A stretch of DNA of 64,000 nucleotides from the NCBI GenBank assembly GCA_025617375.2, contig JAMYGW020000008.1, positions 682,001 through 746,000 of the forward strand. The letters are read 5' to 3'. Made by a program: the position numbers and the translations under genes. Origin of the DNA: Acarospora socialis (Eukaryota > Ascomycota > Lecanoromycetes > Acarosporales > Acarosporaceae). Positions 12,155 through 22,700 of the stretch are shown here, piece after piece; within the stretch, counting starts at the first letter, position 1, and the number at the start of each line of letters is the position of its first letter. The notes beneath the pieces were generated by a model. That model was not told where the DNA came from. It saw only the letters and a list, made by a program, of their open reading frames with translations, and did no database searches.

Positions 12155-12930
12155 ATGGAATCCGCCTTCATACTCCCAGCGTTCAGTCCCACCGCATCAT
12201 GGATGCCATTTGCGCCCATGAACGGAGGAATCCATGCCATCGAGCAACTTATTGCGGTAAGTCCCCCGAGGAGAGTTACTCTTAAGTCCCGTACTCATAA
12301 TACATAGACCTTGAGAGCGCAACTGGAAGCCCAAGAAGCCCAGGCCCACAAAGCGATGGAAGAAGCAAATGAAGTCCGTTCTCCCTATTATACCAAGCAA
12401 ACTACAAGCTCACCTCATCCCAGGCATACAAGCAAGTGGACCACGACAAGGAGGAGGCCTTGAAAGCGGAGCAACAAGCCAAAGCGGAGATCGCGTCCCT
12501 CAAAGCCGAGCTCGAAAGCACACAAGCCCAACTCGACGCCAGCAAGCAAGAAATCGACAAGCAAACCGCCTCGATCCAAACCCTGAACACCGAGCACCAA
12601 ACCGAGAAAGCCGCAGCCCAGCAAGCGCAAGACATGCTGAAAGCGGCCCTTGAAAGGAGCAAGAAGGAGCTCGAGCAGCTCCGCATCTCTGTCAAGACGA
12701 TGGTCATGTGGGGCGGTAAGTTCCTTTACGGCGAAGACCTCTACAAGAAGTGTCGGGAGTATTGCATGAGCCAGAAGCCCGTCCCTTTCACGAACGAGTT
12801 CTTTGGCTGTGATCCCATGGTCGAGGTGCGCAAGACTGGTGACATTGCCTATCAGTATGATGGGAAGGGTTTGGTCAGGTATCTTGGGCTGCGCGAGGGC
12901 GAGAGCGGGCCGCTCGATAACTGGCCGTAG
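12155..12930 (+). CDS. Hypothetical coiled-coil protein, 224 residues
   Basis: Three exons, 12155-12256, 12308-12373 and 12424-12930, give an uninterrupted frame. The first intron has a good GTAAGT donor; the second donor (GTCCGT) is weak but the CCCAG acceptor and the heptad pattern support it. After a hydrophobic, Met/Pro-containing N-terminus (residues 1-34), residues ~35-145 form a strongly charged Ala/Glu/Lys/Gln coiled coil (for example KAELESTQAQLDASKQEID). The C-terminal ~80 residues look globular, with FLYGEDLYKKCREYC and GKGLVRYLGLREGE. I do not recognise a family. It is TATA-driven and stands alone between decayed sequence and PHB2. Confidence 0.65.
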
Positions 12931-13663
12931 ATAGATAGGGGCGTAGGCAGGCGGTGTTGTCGATCACTGTTCCGCTGTGGAAGAGATTGGAGAGGTGTGG
13001 CCAAGCATGGTTAGATTCGGCGGACATTGAGCTCTACGCGTGGTATATATATTTGATGATTTTGTTTCCTATGTCGTCAAACGAAGCTCTTCAGCAAATG
13101 TACTCAATTGGCACACTTTTACAATGTGATATTCCGAAGCGGTTTAAGTTGACCGAAACGAGAGTTGCAAGGGCATTGAAAGCACTACGTAAATTACCTT
13201 TGAAATTCAGATGTTTCATGCTATGTGTTCGACAGTCTTTCACAAGACAGCCTTGCTTGCCACCAGAGGAACTCGATCTCTTGTAGCTGAGTCGAATCTG
13301 TGAGTCGGGTTGTGCCTGCTCCTTCGCAGAGGCACTTTGTAGCAGCAGGGTTGGTTATGCTGGATTGATAGCGCATGAAAACCTACGTTTGAAGGCGGAC
13401 TTAGGTGTGTATGTTCTCTCTTAAAGGAGAGAGACAGTGATGGGTGATGACGTGACATATAACTGCTGTCGCTGCCCTGTTCGCTGTTCTAGGTCTCAAG
13501 AGTGGACGATCCGAAGCAGTAAGAACCGTACCATGCTAGGTTGCTGAGAGAAAGAGACGATGTTTCTTGGGAGTTGAAAATTGCCGAATTTAGTAGTTAC
13601 AGTTTTCGAAACAGAATTCCAAGCCCAAGCTAGCATAGTGCCAATAATTACGATTCTCCGGCG
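12931..13663. other. Convergent 3' intergenic region
   Basis: Lies between two converging genes and presumably holds both 3' ends. Short frames here show no recognisable content. Confidence 0.45.
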
Positions 13664-14778
13664 TCACTTTTTCTCCTCGTAAGCCTCGCTGACGTTCAAC
13701 CCTAGCCCGTTCGCATCGAGGTACAACTTGTTCTTGCCACCAGCCTCTTGTAGAATACTCGCAATGTTCCGAGCATTCTCGATGCGTCGAAGATCCACAT
13801 AACTCCTCGACTTCTTGATCGCGTCTCCAATGAGCTCGGCGGAGCGTGCCTCACCCTGGGCCCGGACGACTGTAGCTTGCTTCTCTTGGCGCGCTTTGTC
13901 GACGACGAAGGCGGCGCGCTGGGCTTCTTGTTGGGCCACCTGCTTTGCTTCAACGGCGGCTGTGAATTCGGGAGAAAATGCAAGATGCTTCGAAGGTATT
14001 AGCATGGTTCAGTTATTCAGCTTGACAGAGTCTTACAGTCAGTGATACATCGTCAAGCATAATGTTGAACCGCGCTGCCCTCCTTGCCAGGTTCTCCCTC
14101 ACAAGCCTGGCGACATTCTCTCGCTGTGTGATCAACTGACTGGCGTTGAACTGGGCTACCACGCTCTTCAACACCTCGTTCACGATGGAGGGTAGTACTC
14201 GTTCATCGTAGTCCGTACCGAGCGTCCGGTAGATTTGCGGGAGAGCATCGACTCGGGGTCTGGAGAGAACACGACACGTGATGTTGACCATCTGCAGATC
14301 CTTCGTTCCAGTGAGGGAAGCCACATTACGAGGCTTTGCGCGAACGTCGTAGGTGATGGGTGTTTCGAACCAGGGAATGTTGAAATGTGTCCCTGAAATA
14401 GAGATCAGAGACGCCCTGGACTTTGACGAATGGTATAGCTAACCTTCATTGTAGATTTCCTTCTTCACACCACCTATCCTAGTATACTTGATTGCCCTAT
14501 GACCACCGTCGACTGTAATGAATGAAGGTATCAGTTAAGCACTCGCATGATGCGGTCTTGATCGCGAGCCTCAACCAAGAACACATAGACGCGATGGCGT
14601 ACTCACCGTTGAAGAGGGCATTGTTCACAACAAGTGCTCCACCGGCGAGCAACAGGAGACCAGCAGCTCCGCCAAAGATGTTTCGTGGATTGCCGCCCAT
14701 ACCTCGTCGCCCCTGCTGCTGGGCGGAGGCGAGGGTTTGCTGCAGCTTGGCCCATGCCTCTCTTGGATCCCGTGCCAT
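13664..14778 (-). CDS. PHB2: Prohibitin-2, mitochondrial inner-membrane ring subunit
   Basis: One of the two subunits of the prohibitin complex, which scaffolds the inner mitochondrial membrane and regulates m-AAA protease turnover. Four exons, 14778-14607, 14512-14444, 14392-14037 and 13987-13664, give 306 residues, the usual length. After a basic N-terminus a single membrane anchor (residues ~36-53, [16 protein letters not shown]) is followed by the SPFH/PHB domain with [33 protein letters not shown] and [20 protein letters not shown]. The C-terminal half has the conserved [20 protein letters not shown] coiled coil and ends [13 protein letters not shown]. Intron 3 falls just before HLAFSPEF. 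It shares a 363-base divergent promoter region with the CstF-64 gene. Confidence 0.97.
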
Positions 14779-15141
14779 CGTAGGAAGTAGGTCTGGCGCT
14801 GCTAGTCAGGGTCTGCCTGTTGCTCTGAACAACTGGCACCGAACAACTGGTAATCCTTATACTAAATCGATCTGCCTTGTCGTCTCTGATGATGTTTGGG
14901 AGAGATACCTTAGTGTTAGCTCATTTTTTGGTACGGCAACGCACTAGAGCTGTAGGCGCAATTCGTAAAAGTGAGCTCACGCCAGCTTCACAATCACTAT
15001 ATCAGGTTTGACATTCCAACAAAGAGCAGGTGCAAACTAATTCATCTTTCTGATGTTCTCCGCTTAAATAGGTACATACTTCAACTGTGGAAAGCAGTTC
15101 AACATATAGTTCTTGCCCACATAGTGGGCAAAGCGGCAACC
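14779..15141. promoter_or_regulatory. Divergent promoter region between PHB2 and CstF-64
   Basis: The two ATGs point away from each other across 363 bases with no other open frame of note, so both promoters must lie here. No clear TATA box is visible, as is common for housekeeping genes. Confidence 0.5.
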
Positions 15142-16139
15142 ATGCCTCCAGACAAGGCGGGTCGGGTAGTCTTCATTGGAAACATCCCATATGGTGAGAT
15201 GTCCTCTAGACAAGCATATACTGGTATTCTGGTGAACTAACTGCTACAGGTCTCACTGAGGAGCAAATCATCCACACGTTCAGTACAGTAGGCCAAGTCC
15301 TCAACTTCCGCTTGGTCTACGATCGTGACACAGGACGACCAAAAGGATTCGGTTTCGCGGAATTCTCAGACGCAGATGCTGCAGCTTCTGCGGTGCGGAA
15401 CTTGAATGACTATGAGATTATGGGACGAAAATTGCGAGTCGACTTCTCACATGAGGGAGGAGAAGAGGACGCCGCTCCAGCTGGATACGTCCCGCAACCA
15501 CCCGCACCACTAAACGGGGCGGCGCAACTTCCACATCACCCTCCTCCGTCACAAGCCAGTGGCCTACCACCATTACCGCCTGGTGTCGAATTGGCGCCTA
15601 ATCTCACCTGCCCCGACGCCATCTCGAGGACACTCTCTACGCTCCCTCCACCCCAGCTTCTTGATATCCTATCACAAATGAAAGGCTTAGTGATGAGCGA
15701 TCCGGCCAAAGCTACAGAGCTTCTGAAGCAAGCGCCGCAGCTCTCCTATGCCATCTTTCAAGCCCTCCTCCTCATGGGCCTTGTTGACACCTCAGTCCTC
15801 GCCTCCGTTGTCGAACAAGCCTCTCAATCAGCACAACCTCCGCAACCGGCACCGCAGCCTCAGCCTCCAGCGCCTCAGTCCTACCTACCACAACCACAGC
15901 AACTGTATGGGCAATATCCTTCTCTACCGACGCATGTTCCTACACCGCCAATCCAGACTCTCCCGTATGCTCCTCCACCTGTGCAGCAAGTACCGCCAGC
16001 GGCGCCAATTCCTAGTCAAGAAGAGCTGCTAAAGCAAGTTCTCGCTATGACACCCCAACAAATCGACGCCCTGCCGCCGGCAGAAAGAAGTCAGATCATC
16101 ATGCTCAGGCAGCAACTCATGTCTAGAGCCGGCTATTAG
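15142..16139 (+). CDS. RNA15: Cleavage stimulation factor subunit CstF-64 / Rna15
   Basis: RNA-binding subunit of the mRNA 3'-end cleavage and polyadenylation machinery in the nucleus. Two exons, 15142-15193 and 15250-16139, give 313 residues. The intron splits the RRM just after RNP2 (VVFIGNIPYG); RNP1 is KGFGFAEF at residues ~73-80. After a Pro-rich spacer comes the hinge that binds CstF-77 (CPDAISRTLSTLPPPQLLDI ... QMKGLVMSDPAKATELLKQ), then a long Pro/Gln-rich linker. The end is the conserved C-terminal three-helix domain that contacts Pcf11 (LAMTPQQIDALPPAERSQII). All the expected parts are present and the gene looks intact. Confidence 0.95.
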
Positions 16140-16320
16140 AGGAGTTTATCAAGTACTACTTAATATCTTTGCTGTTGAATGCAGATACCAGGCGAAAAGG
16201 GAATCGGCGGATTTGCATGTCCTGGCTTGTTTGTCCTGATAGAGTTACTGCGGCTCAAATAAAGAGAATTTTACTTTTCACAACTGTGTGCTTGCCCCAG
16301 AGTCGGAGGTTTCTATAGTA
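16140..16320. other. 3' region of the CstF-64 gene
   Basis: Non-coding sequence between the stop codon and the MITE. AATAAAG at about 16258-16264 is a possible polyadenylation signal. Confidence 0.4.
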
Positions 16321-16563
16321 CAGTACTAGTCGGTTAGTGTTTACCTGCCCTAAATTGTAGTCCAACAAGTAGATACACTCTACTCTCAATGAATTTCCAC
16401 TGTTTAGATGTCAATAAAAAGAGTGCATAAAATAAAACAGCTTGAGGTCAAGATGATACAACTAAGTCTATAGAATGTTCACGTTAAAGTATGATGTTTT
16501 GGCTGATTTGTTAAAATATGTGTCGTTGATTTGGGATCGGTAAACACTAACCGACCATTACTG
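16321..16563. mobile_element. Tc1/mariner-type MITE with TA target duplication
   Basis: A 243-bp AT-rich segment bounded by inverted repeats. The left end begins cagtactagtcggttagtg and continues to TTTACC; the right end is its reverse complement with about three mismatches over 25 bases. TA dinucleotides at 16319-16320 and 16564-16565 flank it, the target duplication of Tc1/mariner/pogo elements, and the ends start with the CAGT typical of that superfamily. There is no coding capacity, so it is a non-autonomous miniature element. It sits between the CstF-64 and dehydrogenase genes, 3' of the former and 5' of the latter. Confidence 0.82.
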
Positions 16564-16782
16564 TAACTAATCGCAGGCGTGCCTAGTGTGGTTTCAGGCG
16601 GCCAAAGGTAGGCTTCACGCTACCCCGCAAATGACCTTTCCAAAAATAGCAAGCCTCGGCTCCCCCAAGTTGCAGCTCTGGATGATCCCCAACGTCCGCT
16701 TTTCACGTACTTGATCTTCTAATAGGATAGTCTATTAAAATCAATCAGTTGACTGTGTGGGTTGTTTCATAAGATATCAAGA

Positions 16783-17990
16783 ATGCCGATCAGGAACAGC
16801 TGGTTGCCACGCGAAGGTAAGGTCTGCCAACAAGCGTTGTGAGTGCCCAATAATAACCTGCATCCAGGCTTCACTGCTGACGTTGTCGGTCGTGCAACGG
16901 CCAAAACTGTACTAAATCCAGCTGTCACCATTCCATTGTTGCTGTTCCTACGATATACCCACCGAGGTCAATACATGGCCCGAGGCCACGACACAGCAAT
17001 CAGGCGTCTGAAGCTGCTCATCTATCTCGGGCTTGCGCGATGGCTAAATGGTATACTGAACCGAGGGGTCTTGGACAACTGGCAAAGCGATAAATACGAT
17101 TGGAATAAAGAGATAGTGGTTGTCACTGGAGGTAGCGATGGTATCGGAAAGAAAACAGTCATGTTGTTGGCAGAAAGGGGAATCAAAGTCGTAGTGTTGG
17201 ACGTGCAGCCGTTGACTTTCGAAGACGGTAGGTGCTGGCATTCCAGGAGACCTCCCGTAGTATGGACTAACCTCCATTGAAAGCCACTTCGAACGTCCTC
17301 TACTACAAGTGCGACATCACCTCTCCGAAAGCCGTTGCAGCGGCGGCAGCTGAGATTCGCTCGACTGTTGGGCTGCCGACCATCCTAATAAACAATGCAG
17401 GGGCGGCAAGGGGCAAGACCATTCTTGATTCCACGGAGGGGGACGTCCGCTTGACTTTTGACGTCAACACGCTATCGCATTACTGGCTGGTGAAGGAGTT
17501 CCTCCCTCATATGATCAGTCAGAACCACGGTATGGTCGTCACGGTCGCTTCATTGGCCGCCTACGCCACGGCACCACAGATGGTGGACTATGCGGCGTCT
17601 AAAGCTGCAGCACTTACTTTCCATGAGGGTCTAGCGGCAGAGCTGAAAACGCGATACAACGCCCCGAAGGTTCGCACGGTGGTCATCACCCAGGGCTACA
17701 CCAAGACACCGCTGTTCGTGGGCTACAAGAACGATTCCAAGTTCCTGATGCCGACACTGGAGGCCGACACCGTGGCGGAAGCGATCGTGAAAAAGGTGCT
17801 TACGGGTACGAGCGGACAGGTCGTGTTGCCCGGCGCTGCGAACTTCATAGCTCTCAACATCAGATCATGGCCCTTTTGGATGCAGGCGAGGTTGAGGAAC
17901 GACTTGGAGAAGATCATGAGGAATTGGAATGGGAGGCAGGTCCTTGAACCAGAGAAGAGGTATGAACAAGAGACCAAGTCTGAGGATTGA
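16783..17990 (+). CDS. Membrane-anchored short-chain dehydrogenase/reductase
   Basis: NAD(P)-dependent oxidoreductase of the classical SDR fold, most like the RDH10/DHRS (retinol dehydrogenase/17-beta-HSD11) group that sits on the ER or lipid droplets. Three exons, 16783-16816, 16868-17227 and 17284-17990, give 366 residues. The N-terminus has hydrophobic stretches (AVTIPLLLFL, LLIYLGLARW) before the cofactor motif TGGSDGIG at residues ~97-104. NNAG, the catalytic Ser region VASLAAYA and the YAASK motif (Tyr234, Lys238) are present. The start was chosen at 16783 because its tiny exon splices in frame to GFTADVVGRA. The substrate is not predictable. Confidence 0.9.
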
Positions 17991-18797
17991 GGATGGAAAG
18001 CGGCGTTAGTGATCATATCATGACTGGAAACTTGAGGAAATGTATAGTGCTCTAAGAGCGTTGTTTTATAGGATTTGAGCTGACATTGACATCCAACTAT
18101 ATGTATGTGCATGAAGTTCCAACAGTATCTCGTGACAGATGCAGCTCAATGAGAGCTGGAACACAGCAACCTGCGCAAGATGGAGCTACAGCTTTGCAGG
18201 GGGAGTGAGGTCGATTTGTATACTACCTCATGAAAATTACAAGTCACGTTGGTATGATCACATCGTGGAGAAGAATCTGCCTGCATCAGATTCGACGAAA
18301 GACAATCCGAAGCGTTGTGCCTGAGCTACATTCAGGGGGCATGGCGTGTTTTGATTCCTTCCTGACATGATCCTCTCACTGTGACTGAATACAGGCGGTA
18401 CGTTCGATTGTGGCATCCTTGACATTTGAAGATAGTTTATCTTTTAAGATATCTCAGCACTGAGCTGATATCAAGCATAAGATAATACACCAAAATATTT
18501 GATTTTTGTATGAGTCTCTCTCTATTGTTGTGTACGCACATATTTACATCTTAATCAAGTATGTTACATGTCTTCAACCACTCGCACGGGGGGAATGTGC
18601 TAATGAAAAAGTACCCTCTCTGGAGAGAGAAATTGCCCCGAGTTGATTGCCCAAAACGAAGCTGCAGAGAAACCTCCGGTTTGATTCAGAAAATTGCCAA
18701 AGGGCGCTCAAGATAGCTTGTATTGACAGAGTCTTTGTGGTCTTCGTGTTTCGACTACCGCCACACATCACACAATCGCTCCATAGCAGATCGCAAC
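17991..18797. other. Convergent 3' intergenic region
   Basis: No coding sequence supported. It contains the imperfect hairpin listed separately at 18436-18485. Confidence 0.4.
18436..18485. repeat. Imperfect hairpin
   Basis: The arms TTATCTT...GATATCTCAGC and GCTGATATC...AAGATAA can pair around a short ACTGA loop with a few bulges. It lies in the 3' intergenic space between the dehydrogenase and a small membrane protein gene. It may be a transcript 3' structure or a fold-back remnant. Confidence 0.4.
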
Positions 18798-19226
18798 TCA
18801 AAATCCTGTAGAAGACAGCCAGCCTTGTTCCCTCACTGTATCAGGCCAAAATAAGTCGTAACCGCCAATAGACCTGTGTTTAATCTGAGCGCTTTTCCAA
18901 TAGATCCTGTACCTGCTGAGATACTTACAGGCACACAGAATCAACCAGAAGGTGTAGCATATAATAAATGTGAGAGATGCCTTAATCGCATACTGCTTTA
19001 GATTCCTCGGACCGTAATAAGGTCGCTCAGGGCCAAGCATAAACCCTTCCCAGAGTGGTAGAGTGATAGGAACGAAGAAGAGTGCGTTGGGAAGCAGGCC
19101 AAAGACGAGGAAAAAGGTTGGCCCATTGTGGATATCAGGACGTTCGGCGTACCCAAGGGGCCAAAGAAGCAGCTCCTTAAGGGGAAGGAAGCATAAGTGA
19201 TAAAGAGAGAACTCCTCAGAGGGCAT
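18798..19226 (-). CDS. Hypothetical small membrane protein, 142 residues
   Basis: Single-exon frame beginning MPSEEFSLYHL at an ATG. It has at least two hydrophobic segments (FLVFGLLPNALFFVPITLPLW at ~residues 37-57 and KASLTFIICYTFWLILCACK at ~83-102), consistent with a small integral membrane protein. No family is recognised. The even spread of hydrophobic segments and lack of frame breaks favour a real gene, but with no homology call it remains tentative. Confidence 0.45.
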   Translation of the reverse strand: MPSEEFSLYHLCFLPLKELLLWPLGYAERPDIHNGPTFFLVFGLLPNALFFVPITLPLWEGFMLGPERPYYGPRNLKQYAIKASLTFIICYTFWLILCACKYLSRYRIYWKSAQIKHRSIGGYDLFWPDTVREQGWLSSTGF

Positions 19227-19776
19227 TGTGCCTTTTTGCGGTATGGTTAAATGGAGGTGCTGTGAAAAATAACAGCCTGATGCGTGACAAAAGAAACGGG
19301 CAGAAATATCAATCCAGGCCGAGAGTTAATTCGGGTAGCACCTAAGGGCTTCGGACCCTGGTACCACGTGCTGGTTAGGTAAGGTAGCTTGTTTTGTGTC
19401 TAACTCAGAATAGCCTAGCTTCGCCTGGGGAAATTGAACCAACCCGAGCTGAGCCAGCGCTCGCCCCCAGGTCCCATGTAATAATGTCGTGGCAGGAAAC
19501 TCGACCATGACCAACATGGCGAAAATGTCAGGCCATAATCTGTAATATCTGATTTGAGATGCCATCCGCCATTTAACGACGCTTACGATTTCTCTGTTGA
19601 GATACCCATCGGCATTTGAGACTAAGATGAGCTCTTTACTGATCGCTTGTGAGAACTGCGCTGGCTTAATGTCCAGAACGTCGCGACCAATCGACCAAAG
19701 AGATATTGAACAATTATTCACTGATTGAAGCTCTCATGAACGAGTTTCGCGAACCAATCACATACTACACGTAATC
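19227..19776. other. Intergenic, promoter region of the giant gene
   Basis: A 550-base gap with divergent genes on either side. A minus-strand open frame within it has no supporting features and is not called. Confidence 0.45.
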
Positions 19777-22700
19777 ATGTGGAAGGCGATTATTGGCAAG
19801 TCCTTCGAACGGTCTGAGGCACCCACATCTCAGAGTAGTCGGCGCAAAGACGAAGTCAACAAGTCTGCCTCACGACGTCGGTCTTCTGAATCTATTGTAT
19901 CATCACACTCCGCACGGAAACCGACTCGGGGAGAAGAGCGTGATCGAGGATTCAATCCTAGTTCTACGAGTTACTCTTCCACCTCACGGACGGCATATCC
20001 TGGTACCGCTCCCGCATCGGTGGCATCGAGTTATGCGACGGCCTCGAGTAACCAGGCTGATCAAACGTTCACTCCACCAGGACTGGTGAGGAATGCGAGC
20101 TTGGCTGATAAAATGCCGAAACCAAGAGGCAGCCGGGATGAGCGGAGACGGGATAGCGATCGAGGCCAGAGGGGCGAGAGGAGAGAGCGTTCCACCAGCC
20201 GGGAACGTCGAAGCAATCACAGGGATCGGTCTAGGAGTCGAGACAGGGAAAATAAGAGACCGAATAGAAGAAGGACGTATGATGAACAGCAATCTGGTCA
20301 TGATCTAGCTCGGGGCCTGAGTAGGTCCGGTGACGGCTATGTCGACGATCCGAGCACGGCGAGAGCTGGAGATTATTCGGTTCAGGCCAGCGGGAACTTT
20401 GGCGCTCAGGTCGGAAGTTCGAGCTTTACGCAGTTCCCCGGGCAATATGATGGTGGACTTCCAGCTTTTGTGCCCGAACCTTCGCCTGCGCCGGTAAACA
20501 TGTCTTCACATGTCCCGGATCAATTCCCAGGCCAGTTCCCATCACAAGCTGCTGCACCATACCGTCCGCCGCTGGCTGCGACCGAAGGAGGACCAGGGTT
20601 AGCGGCAGAATACTATGGTGATACTGGTGAATCTGTCGCTCATCAACCAGGCGTGCGACCGCAACCACCAACACTTATTGTGGGCGCAGAGCCTCACCTT
20701 CAGGCCGCATCACCGGTAGCCGCGCCCCCACCTGAGCCGAGTGCAACAGGTAATGTTGGAGCAGCGGCATCGTTCTTCAGCGGTGCTGATGACTACCAAC
20801 CTCTACCGTCCAGCAAGCCGCCGAAAGCTGGGAAGCAGTCGAAGCCAGACAATCCAAACAAACCGAGCAGACCTTCCGGGGCCGCCGTTGTCGCTGGGAG
20901 CGCAGCGTTGGGCTTTACTGCGGCAAACTCGAGCACGTCAACTGCTCATGACGGCCCAGGTGGAACTCCGAGTATGTCATTCGTCCAACAGACCTCAAAT
21001 GCTCCTGCTCGTCCCAGCGTAGACTATCCACCGAGTACCACAGGCCAGGGTCCTAGTCACCCTTCATCGTCAGCACCTGCAGTTCCCACACTTGGAGCTG
21101 CGGCGGCCGGGGCAGCGGCTGCTTACATGATAGGCCATCACTCATCGTCACAACACTCACGGCCTTCAAGGATATCATCTGACGGCTATGCCGGTAGTTA
21201 TGTTACAGCACCGTCGCAACGACCTGAATCGCAACGACCTCATTCACAGGCTCATTCAGCATATGATCCCGTGGTCAGCAACGGGCGACCCGATCGTCCA
21301 GGTAAGCACTCCTCTCACTCTAACGTACCGTTATATGCAGCAGGGTTAGCAGGTACCGCTGGTGCGGCCGCGGCGGCGTACCAATCCCATCACTCTCCTT
21401 CACATAGCTCATACAACCCTCCTTACGCATCAGGATCAATGGCGCAGCGGCATCGCCATCGAGGGCCCTTGAGCAAGCTAATCGACTTTCTAAAAGACCC
21501 TGATGGCGTTGCTGAGTTTGAGGAGTATACCGAGTATATCGGAGTATGTAAACACTGCTTCTCGCCTGGTTCTTCACCTAGAGATGCACCGCGCAAGCAT
21601 CACTACCGGAGACGAGGTTCAAATGAACGCTATGGCAGCAGTACACGCATCGACAAAGAAAGCCGCTACTGGTCTTCTGATAACGAAAGTCGACGGAAAA
21701 CCGGCAGCTCATGGCTGGCAACTGGCATAGCGGGCTATGGCCTGGGGAAGATTGGCAAGTCGTTTTCTCGCGCACCTGAGAATGACTTCGGTGGTCATAG
21801 TGCACGGTCTGGCCGTGGAAATCAATCAAGCTGGTCTTTGGGTAGTCGTACTTCCGAGCATTCAGACAGACGAGGCCACACCTCTTACGGTATTACCGGG
21901 TCACGATATCGGAGCCGATCTAGAGAGCGTGTTGAGACTGGTATCACTAGCGAAGGAAAGCTGTACAAGAAGGATCGACATGGGAGTTTTTTCGGTGGTC
22001 CGACAATGACAACATATGAAGCTCGACGTCGTCGCTCAAGGTCAAGGTCGTCTTCCAGCGATCGTCGCAGCGGAGTTACAGGTGTCGCAATTGGTGCGGT
22101 CATTAGCTCGTCTGTGTCTAATTCAACCGCGCGGCACCGTAATCGATCCCCTGAAAAGGGCCATGCTAAACCAAGACAGAGGAGTGCAGGACAGAGCCCG
22201 TCTTCTGGGCTAAAACATGGCAAAGGAGCATCATACACTAATCACGGTGGCCCTCTCGCGCCAGCTTCTCCGCCGCCAAGACGCAAGAAGAAGTCGAGAG
22301 GTTTCTTCAACTTCAACAACTCCTCTTCGTCGTCTTCTGATGCAGGCTTGGCCTATGGTTCTGCGTTTGAACGGCGGAGGAGTTCTAAGAAATCCACGGC
22401 CAAATGGAACAACCAACGCGACACTGATGCGGCCATTTTGGGTCTAGGTGCCGCCGTAGCAGCCCTCGGAGCTACTGACCATAGCAGTACTAGGCGACGC
22501 ATACGGCGGCCTGATGTGGTAGCTGTCAAGGAACCTCGGAATAAGTACTCGAAAATTCCCGAACTTAGCCGTAAGTCCAGAAGCACGTCGACGTCGTCAA
22601 GTTCAGAGGACGATGTATGGGAAGATGCTTCAGAAGATGGTGACTCCTCAAGTGTTAGTTCGGGGCTTGCGTATGGAAGAGAAGTACGTAAGAGTCAGGA

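Noticed and set aside
19326-19721. 131-residue minus-strand frame upstream of the giant gene
   Set aside because: No domain, no splice logic, sits in the expected promoter.
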